A DNA stretch of 26,108 nt from Gonium pectorale. Taxonomy: Eukaryota > Chlorophyta > Chlorophyceae > Chlamydomonadales > Volvocaceae. The stretch is from contig LSYV01000005.1 in the NCBI GenBank assembly GCA_001584585.1, forward strand, positions 3,477,643 to 3,503,750, in the 5' to 3' direction. Within the stretch, counting starts at the first letter, position 1. Each line of letters starts with the position of its first letter. The position numbers and the translations under genes are program-made. The notes below the pieces were generated by a model. It was given only the letters and a program-made list of their open reading frames with translations, was not told the origin of the DNA and did not search any database. Shown one piece after another: positions 18,475 to 26,108 of this stretch.

Positions 18475-21285
18475 ATGAACGCGTCTTGCTGGGCGCCGGC
18501 GCCAGTGTCGTCCGTCGACAGCTGCAGCACGTCCCGGCTAAACTCGGCCCCATCGCTACGCGGCGGCGCGCTCCCTCGGCCTGGGCATCCCCGGGCCTCC
18601 TTCCTGCGCGGGGAGGCCCCTTTCTCCAGCTCCCATTCCGCCTCTTCTCTCGCCGTGCTCGTCCGGGACCGCCACGGCCGGTGCCGCCCGCCCGCCGCAG
18701 CCACCCGTGCTGCCCTCCTCGCCTGCCGTGCCGGCGCCAGTGCCGGCCCCGGGAGCGCCGCTGGTGGCGCCGACACCCCCGGCGCCGGCACGGCCTTTGG
18801 CGACCCCAATACGCTCGTGGGTATGCTCATGGCATATGCGGTTCAACTTCAGCAGCAGCAGCAGACGGGGGCGAGGCCCCTTGGGGCGGAGGTGCGGGTT
18901 GAGGGGGTGGGGTTCCACCCACCCGGGGCTGAGCGGCCGCTCTTGAGCAACATCAACATGGCATTGCCCCCCAACAACCTGGGGCTGGTGATCGGCCGGT
19001 CCGGCAGCGGCAAGACCACGCTGCTGCAGGTGCTGTCAGGCCTCACGGAGCAGACCGAAGGGAGCATACGCATCCTGCGTGGTGGCGGCGACAGCGGCAG
19101 CGGCGGGGGCTTGGAGGACGGCAGCGGGCGTGCCGGCAGCAACGGCAACGGCAACGGCGCGTATGCGGCGGCGGTGACGGCCCCTGCGGCTGCTCCGGGC
19201 CTGACCGTCGAGGAGCGGATGCAGCAGGTGGGTGGGGCGGGGTCCGGGTAGGCGGTGGGCCTGAGCCAGCAGCCGCGGGTCGGTGGCGGGCCATTTGGGG
19301 CTGCGAGGAGCGGCGCCGTTCGGGCGTAATTGTTCCGGTGTGATTGGCCGCTGGTTGCGGGCCTGCGAGGCTGCGGTGGCCTGGGCATCGAGCGTCCCGA
19401 GTACCTCCCGCCGCCGAAGCCGCCGGGGGCCCTGCTGCAGCGGTGTTGCACTGAAAGGTGCCCGCGCCCCGCAGGCCGCAGCGCCCCTCCCGGTATCCCA
19501 GACCTCCCGTTTGCCCGTCCCGTCTCCTTCCGGCCAACACTTGCGCTTGTGTCAAAATGCGTCGCCCCTGTCTGGTCCCTCCCGCCAGGTGGGCCTGGTG
19601 TTCCAGTTCCCCGAGCGCCACTTCCTCGGGGAGGATCTCATGCAGGTGGGCGGGGTGGTGGGGTTGAGTGGGGGACGGGATGGGGGTGTTGCGTGGCTGT
19701 TTGGGCTCGAGGGGAAACGTGGGGTGCCTCAGGCGCGGGCAGCCTGAAAGACCCTTGCCACTTGACCAAGCCGTCGTTCCTCCGAGATCCGGAGTCGGGT
19801 TCCACGTCGGCCTGCACTTGGGCGCTGTTCTTCAGTTGCGTTGCTGGGCTCGTTGCGGAAGCGGCGCCCGTCTGTGGGAGGCTACTGCCAAACGGGGCCT
19901 GCTGTACCCTGACCTCCATTACATGCACCACGTCTCCCTCTCCCCCGCCTCCCGCAGGAACTCACCTTTACGTGGCCGCGGCTCCCGCAGTACTGGGGCG
20001 AGCGGCAGATCCTGTCGGGCAAGATGCAGCAGGTGGGCGGGGGGTGGGGGGTGGCGGTGGAGGATGCGGGCGGGGGCGGGGTTAATGGGTAATGGCAGGC
20101 CATGACCATGGCAACTTGGCAAGGGGCCTGGCCCAAGGCAAGAGCCAGCGGCCTGGCCGCCTACCACGCAGCCCGCTGTCGCGTCACGACTCACGAGCCC
20201 TTCCAAACGGGCGCCCGTCGGCCCCGTGCATTCGCGACGGTCAGCCACGCACAAGCCGCCGACCACGCTCGTGCCCATGGCAGGATGGCACCCCCTGGCC
20301 CCCGTTGGCCCCTGCATGTGCGGCCCCAGGGGCTGACCAGCCAGCGCCACCAGCACGTCCTTACCATGCTCACCGACTGCCGTCTGGCTGCGCGCTCCCC
20401 CACCCCCTACGGCGCACACCCCCACCCGCCTTCCAGTCCTCTGACGCCCACCCTCCCCCGACCCCCACTCAGGCCCTCACGGCCGTGGGCCTGGAGGACA
20501 TTCCCCTCAACGTTCGGCCCTGGGCGCTCAGCGGCGGCCAGCAGCGGCGGCTGGCGCTGGCCATCCAGCTGGTGCGGCAGCCGGGGCTGCTGCTGCTGGA
20601 CGAGCCGCTGGCGGGGCTGGACTGGTGTGCGCGGCAGGAAGTGGTGGCCATCCTCAAGCGGCTAAAGGTGGGTTATCGCTTGTAGGGCGATCGAGGGGGC
20701 GGGGGCAGGGAGGGTGGCCGGGTACGAACGGTAGGCTTGTGAGCGCGGCTCAGCCGCAGTGAGGTGCATACCGCGACCGCGGAACGCTGGCCGGGCAGGC
20801 AGACGGGCCGTCGCGTGTCGGGCGGGAGTTAAGAGGATGAAAAGGCGTTCTCATCAAAGATATCGGGTGTTGGTGGTTGCGCGCGCTGTAGTTGGGCGAG
20901 GCTGGGCTGGGTCGGGCGGGGGGCCACGGCCGGAAGCGGTCACCGTACTGAAGCGGGCGAAGATAGGGGGTGGGGGCGCTTCTGGACTGGGTTTGAAGAA
21001 ATGAAGGGACTTGAGCTTAAGGGCCTGACGACACGCTCGCCATGCACCGCGCTCTATGACCCCCCGCCCCTGTCGGCCAACAGGAGGGCATCCGTAGCAA
21101 GGCCTACCCCTTTCGTGCTGCCCTTGCCGTGTTGGGCCCTGCAGGAGCAATGCACGCTGCTGGTGGTGAGCCATGACCTGGGGGAGATCGCCCCGCTGGT
21201 GGACGTGGCGTGGAGGATGCGCATCGGGGGCACCTGCGAGCCGGTTGTTTGGCCGCCCGCGGACCTGGCGGGGCTGGAGCAATAG
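18475..21285 (+). CDS. ABCI11: Plastid ABC-family ATPase, ABCI11/NAP14 type
   Basis: This is a soluble ATP-binding subunit of the plastid ABCI11 (NAP14) group, linked in Arabidopsis to plastid metal and iron balance and related to bacterial CbiO/ECF-type importer ATPases. Exons 18475-19227, 19589-19645, 19958-20032, 20473-20667 and 21145-21285 join in phase 0 and give 406 residues. Motifs in order: Walker [10 protein letters not shown] (174-182), Q-loop VFQFPERHF (255-263), ITFGWPR-like [13 protein letters not shown] (271 on), signature LSGGQQRR (314-321), Walker [14 protein letters not shown] (334-346) and switch histidine LLVVSHDL (365-372). The FQFPER and DEPLAGLDW blocks are typical of this group. 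The first ~110 residues are rich in Arg, Ser and Ala, as in an algal plastid transit peptide. A Gly/Asn-rich insert (about residues 204-240) precedes the Q-loop. All catalytic motifs are intact. No membrane domain is encoded, so partner subunits must be elsewhere. Confidence 0.93.
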
Positions 21286-22025
21286 CGAACGGTGGGGGGT
21301 TAGGCTGATGTGGAGGAGGTGGAAGTCAACTAGGCAAGAGCGTGGTTGGGGCATGGTGCTGGGTGGAAGGGGCATTGCGTTGGAGATGCAGCTGCTATGG
21401 AAGGAATGACGGGAGGGCTGCAAAGGGTGAGTCAGGAGCGGTTGACGCGCGGAGGTTGACGGAGTGCCCCACCAGGGGAAGCGGTTGGACCGGAAACCCG
21501 GAGGGCAAGGGAGAGGGCGAGGGTTGGAGAGTCCTGGGCGATGACGGTGGTGCGGGAGTTTGGAAGGGCCGACCAAAAGGGGTGTTCCGCTGTTCGCTTA
21601 GGGTTTTGCGGCCCGGGCACGGCAGTTGGTCGGCTCCAGTCGGTCCCGTCGGCGATGTGCATTGGCCTGGCCCTGCTATGAGGCGCGGGAATCCTTCGGA
21701 GGGGGAAATTTGTCAGGTCACAGCTGAAGTAAACGCTCCATGATATGCAAGCTTCCATTTTTTCCTGTAGCTGCATGAGTGTCGGGTGATGCTTTGGTGA
21801 GGGAAACGGACTCGGCCTAGCAGCAGCAGTACCGGAAACGCAGACAAGGTGCTAAGCAGAAAACTCCATTCAAGCAAGCGCTGCAGCTCCTTTGCAGAAA
21901 GCATCGCAGCATACAACATGGCCAATGAAGGCTGAAGAGAGCTTAGGTGAGGAGTCGCTAAGCGCCCCGGCCCAGCGCCTCAGCCCCTCAGCGCCCGGGC
22001 ACTTGCCCCAGAATATAGCAGCAGG
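21286..22025. other. Intergenic region after the ABC ATPase gene; no gene recognised
   Basis: This 740-bp stretch separates two plus-strand genes. The left part is probably 3' UTR of the ABC ATPase gene; no TGTAA was found, the nearest variant being TGTAG at about 21766. The right part should hold the promoter and 5' UTR of the next gene. Short frames on either strand do not resemble proteins. Confidence 0.55.
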
Positions 22026-25000
22026 ATGGCTATCACGCGGTCCGCGCAGTGCTACACGGCGTTCTGCACGGTGAGGGCGGACGTGAAGGCGAAGGCCCGT
22101 CCCAGGCTTCAGACTGCCCCTCTTCGGGTTTCCGCTCATCACTTCCCAACCAACCTGAACTCATCTGCTGGTTCTCTTTGCAGCAGCGTCACGTCCGAAG
22201 CGACCTGTTGACAACAGTCCTAATCCTGCTTATGGTACATCTTCATGTCGCAAAGCTCCTTGACCTGTCGCTATGCAACGGGTGGTCCGCTTTTCGCGGA
22301 GGGTGGACGGCTTTTCGCTCGCATTCTGGTCCGGCGGCCTACGCTTGCAGCGCTAGTCTTCCAACAAAGGCTTTGATAATGCTACGCAACGTTGATGTGA
22401 TATGGGGCGGCATCTTCAGGCTTGCGGGGCCTGAGCTGTACCTGGTAAGAGGCCAAGGCAAGGGGTTCCACCCTGCGTTTCCCCCCGGAGCCGCTCTGCT
22501 GAGTTTCGCACCCTCTACGCGCATGCCTGCGCACCTCTGGTGCTGGCGCTCACGCCAAGCCGCGCGCCCAGCGCACCCAGCCCCGTGTTGCTGCCACCTG
22601 TCAACGCCAACCCATTAACTGTTCCCGTGCATCCCGCAGGTCCTCTGCACAACCTTCACCATCTCCTGGCTGACGATGGCGCTGGCTAGCCTCCATAGCA
22701 CCCGTGCTCGGAGGATCTACGCAGGCGGGGCGCGGCTCGTGCTGCTAGTCGGCACAAAGTGCGTGTGGGAGCGTTGCGGGGGCGGGAGCTGCGACGGGAG
22801 GGCCCAGCGACAGCGTAATGTTTAGGATGGGCACTTGGGCGTGGAAGTGAGGTGGGCTGGGAAAGCGGTGGGCGAAGGTTGCTTGCCACGGGGAGGCTGG
22901 TGCAGTAGTGCTGCTGCTTTGGGACGTTGCTAGATCAGCGACGGGAAGGTCGGGAAGGCGCGCCAACGGCAATGCAACGCGGCACACGGGGGGTTGAACG
23001 AACCGATGAACGTAGTTTGGGATGCGGCGACTACACGGCAGGGTCGGAGTAAGTGGGTAGGGCCAGCGCCTGTACATATTCAGGCTTACTCTTTCTTTGA
23101 AACGATTTCATTCCTAAGTTTCCGAATCAAATTGTCGTGGCTTACCGCTCCTGCCCTGTCCCTGTCCGTGCCCTCCCGGATGCGCAGGTTCGTGTGCAAA
23201 CTGGCGAGCATCGTGACGCTGGCGCTCTGGCCCTCGGCGCCCGTCTCGTCGTATTGCAAGTGGTGAGGCGCCGCGTGCACGCAAGCAGGCCCCCCACCAC
23301 CACGCACACACACGCCGTCTAGAACTTATAGACCTTTTTGAGCATACCGTTACGCATACATAACCACACGCCGTCGAGCCACCGGGCTCCCCCTTCTTCC
23401 GCCTCCTCCACCGATCACATACCCGCACCCCGGTTGGGGCGGGCTCCAATGTGATCGCTCCGAAGCCGTGGCCGGTGTGGCGCTGTGTATAGGCCTGCAC
23501 CCGCAGCCTTCGCCTTGTCTGGCTGCGGCGACTGTCCGCTCGCCCGCCGGCGCTCCGCTGCCCCGGTCCGCAGCCCGGCTCCCAAGGCTGATGAGCCCCG
23601 GCTCCCAAGGCTGATGAGCCCCTTGCGACCCGCACCCCATGTTCCGCCGACTTCGCAGGTACCTGCCCATCGAGGGCGTCGTGCTCCTGTGGCAGGCGCT
23701 CGTGGCGCCGGTAAGGCCCAGCCGGGCCCCTGGTGCGGCTGACCCAGGCTGGCCCGCTGCCGAACTTGCTGCAGCGTTGGACAGCTGCCGACGATGCACG
23801 GGCCAGCGCCCCTTGGCCCCGTCCGCTGGGGCTCTGTTACGAAACCCCGTCCCTCACCCCGCGTGCCTCTGGCTGGTCACTAGCCGCAGCCCTTTGCTGC
23901 TCACCTCTTGTAGTTCTTGTAGTCCGCCTAATTACATCTCGATTGCGCACCCGTCGCGCCAAACGCCAGTGCGCTCGTAGTTTTGTATTGTGCTCACGTA
24001 GCCCGCCCCACCCTCCTGCCTGCTGCCCTGCTTCCGCCCAACCCAGGTCGGCGCCAGTGGTCAGGCCTGCATCGCCGCGGCCGATGCCGCTTGCCACTTC
24101 CTCTGCTGCTGGCTGCTGTCGGACCGCTGGCCGTACCGCAGCGTTAGCATGGGCGTGCTGCTCTCTAGCAACCTCATGCTGGCCTACCTGTCGCTGCTGG
24201 TGGCACAGCGGGTGGAGCTGGTGGACCGGCGGAGCTACGCAACAGTGCTGCGGACGGCCGCGCAGGAGGCCGAGCCTGCCGACGCCGTCGAGCTGGAGGA
24301 GGTGGATGAGGATCCGCGGCCGCGGAGGCTGCCGGAGCAGACGGCTGCGGAGGAGGAGCAGGAGGAGCAGCAGCAGCAGGAGGGGTGGGAGGCGGGCGCG
24401 GGTGAGGGATGCGAGGGGCGGCAGCCCAGGGCCGTGACAGGTGAAGACCCCCCGGCGGCAGCACAACAGCGGGTGGAACACCAGGATGAACAGCAGGATG
24501 AGCAGGAGGAGGGGGAGGAGGCGAAGGAGCTGGTGACAGCGGGCGGACGCGAAGGTACGGACGGGCCGGTCTGGGTTGGGCTTCTTTCATGAGAGGGGCG
24601 GGGAGAGCCCAGCGGACGCCAAAGTCCGCCTACATCGAGTGCTTGTCCTCGTGGCCGCCTAGCAGATGAGGCGGGAGCCGTGGCCGCTCCCAACTCCAGA
24701 TGCAATCTCAACCGTTTGCTGGCCTTGCCTTTCTCCCTAGCCCCTGCCTCTTCCGCTGCTACGCCGCGCAGGGCCGCTCAAGGGCGCTGCCGCTGCGGAT
24801 GCCCAGGAGGGGCACGGCGAGGGACTTGCGCCACGGGAGTCGTGCGGGCAGGCGATCCTGAACGCCGCCGAGCTTCTCGCCATAGACGAGAGCGCGGCCG
24901 CCGGCGACTACACCGCCGCCTTGGGATCATCCTCTCTGATACCGGCCCGAATGACCAGCGGCCTGGAGTGGGGCAGCACGCCCATGGGTACGGAAGGCCA

Positions 25001-26108
25001 ACCGGCGGCGGCGGCGCTGTCGGTGCACGCAGCCAGCCAGGAGCACGCTCCGCTGCTGCCGTCGCCGCTGCCAACCCTGGTGTCCCCGCCCCTGGTGTCC
25101 CCGCCCCTGGTGTCCCCGCCCCTGACGATCCCGCCACGCAACGTGCAGCACCGGCGGCTCCTGTCAGAAGATGGCCGGGCAGCCCCAGCAGGGGCCGGCG
25201 GCAGCTCCGACTCGTGCGCCGCCGCCGCCGTGGTCTTTGCGACATGCAGCGACGCCGGCGAAGCTGCCGCCGCCGCTGACCCCGGCCGTGGACGCGCCAA
25301 GGGCTGCGGCGCGGGCGTCAGCGAGGTGTCCTCTCCGGCTGCCGCGTCCATCTGCCGCACGCTCAGCCGCGCCCTGCCGTCCTTCAGCACCCTCAGCACG
25401 CGCAGCGTGTCCGGCGCTGTGAGCGCGATCACCACCATCGACCGTGAGCGGGGCGACCGGGCCTTCCAGTACTCCTCCCTCGACGCCAGCCGCCTCCCCA
25501 GCTGCACCGCCAGCCACGTCGGCGGCGTCGGAGGCCGCACCGCCGCCGACGCCGCCGCCGTGAGTCCGCGCCGCACGCCGCACGCGTCTGCCGCCTCCGA
25601 GGCGCCCATGGCGGCTACCGATTCCTGGGCGCCGGCCCCCGCGCCCGTGTTGACGGCGACGCACTGCCGGCGCTTGGTGGTGCCGACGGCGGCCATCGCC
25701 GCCTGCACGGATGCTGCGCCCAGCGCGAGCAACCCAGGTGGCCCCAGCGGTCACCTGGGCGCGTGCTGCAGCAAGCGGCCGCATGCCGCCCCGTCGACGG
25801 CGGCGTCGGGTGGCCTGAGCGCCCCCAGCAGCGGCCTCCAGCTGGAGGGGCCCAGCTTGTGCTCCTTCCAGTGGGCCGACGGCGGACACTCGGGCAGTGG
25901 CTACGATGCTCTGATGGGCGGCAAGGCGTCCAGCAGCCACTTTGGTAGCGCCGTAGTGGAGGAGGCCCTGGACGGCGGGCCCAACTCAGCGCCCGCGGGG
26001 CAGCAGGGACTCGCTCGTGCCCGATTCGGCGCCGGCTGCGCCGACGAAATGACGGGACGCACCGGCCTGTCCGACGACCTGCCGTCCACGCCGACGGCAG
26101 CGGCCCGG
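22026..26108 (+). CDS. Unidentified multi-pass membrane protein with long acidic and low-complexity tail, 3' partial
   Basis: Exons 22026-22070, 22184-22444, 22640-22758, 23188-23262, 23659-23710, 24047-24554 and 24772 to the right edge join with matching phases, giving at least 799 residues. Hydrophobic stretches, plausible membrane helices, are LLTTVLILLMVHLHVAKLL, TTFTISWLTMALASL, KFVCKLASIVTLALWP, IEGVVLLWQALVAP and SMGVLLSSNLMLAYLSLLVAQ. An acidic Glu/Gln-rich region follows in exon 6 (VELEEVDEDP, then EEEQEEQQQQE). Exon 7 is over 1.3 kb of open frame, rich in Ala, Ser, Pro and Gly, with a triple VSPPL repeat and a few ordered-looking pieces such as CGQAILNAAELLAIDE. The shape suggests a membrane-anchored protein with a large cytoplasmic, possibly regulatory, tail. 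I recognise no family. The start is chosen because ATGGCT is followed by a good donor; an upstream non-coding exon is possible. The acceptor at 24772 is chosen for phase. Confidence 0.75.
25080..25124 (+). repeat. In-frame 15-nt coding repeat, three copies
   Basis: Three exact copies of GTGTCCCCGCCCCTG encode Val-Ser-Pro-Pro-Leu three times in the tail of the unidentified membrane protein. Being a multiple of three, copy-number change would not break the frame. This sits within low-complexity sequence. Confidence 0.95.

Noticed and set aside
24680..25279. Alternative frame for the last exon of the membrane-protein gene, starting after CTAG at 24740.
   Set aside because: It gives an Arg-rich frame that stops at 25279. 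The acceptor at 24772 keeps phase and opens a frame of more than 1.3 kb with normal composition.

Overview
The window is nuclear DNA of a green alga, most likely a chlamydomonadalean/volvocine species. It is very GC-rich and has many short exons with GT-AG introns. The proteins carry poly-Ala, poly-Gly and poly-Gln tracts, one protein has a plastid-transit-like N terminus, another belongs to a plastid ABC ATPase family, and candidate TGTAA polyadenylation signals lie about 500 nt past two stop codons. The species cannot be named from the sequence alone. The exon models below were built by reading splice sites and checking that the phases join; family names come from motifs and remembered homologues, not from a search.

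Seven protein-coding genes are supported. (1) 1-5505, minus: the N-terminal half of a BTAF1/MOT1 homologue, the TBP-removing Snf2-family regulator; its ATPase domain lies outside the window. (2) 6293-7583, minus: a small plastid-targeted protein with two membrane segments, at least one likely GC-AG intron and a conserved-looking basic C-terminus. (3) 7895-10266, plus: a long, mostly disordered Ala/Gly-rich protein with many Arg-x-x-Ser-type sites; its reading frame is broken at a run of seven G. (4) 12737-17805, minus: a complete nine-exon actin-related protein 2 (ARP2), 394 aa. It is interrupted in an intron by a 198-base N gap flanked by two copies of the same sequence, almost certainly an assembly artefact. 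(5) 18095-18376, plus: an intronless, very basic 93-aa protein. (6) 18475-21285, plus: a complete five-exon plastid ABC ATPase of the ABCI11/NAP14 type. (7) 22026 to the right edge, plus: an unidentified protein with several hydrophobic segments and a long low-complexity tail, incomplete at its 3' end.

Genes 2 and 3 are divergent and share about 311 bp of upstream DNA. Genes 4 and 5 are divergent and share 289 bp, with a TATA box facing ARP2. Genes 5 and 6 lie in tandem only 98 bp apart with no TGTAA between them, and gene 5 has almost no internal ATG. That is the architecture reported for dicistronic nuclear mRNAs in green algae, and it is the most interesting biological lead here. The remaining stretches (5506-6292, 10267-12736, 21286-22025) hold UTR-like sequence with no gene I can support. 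No tRNA, rRNA, CRISPR array, virus-like element or recognisable transposon was seen.
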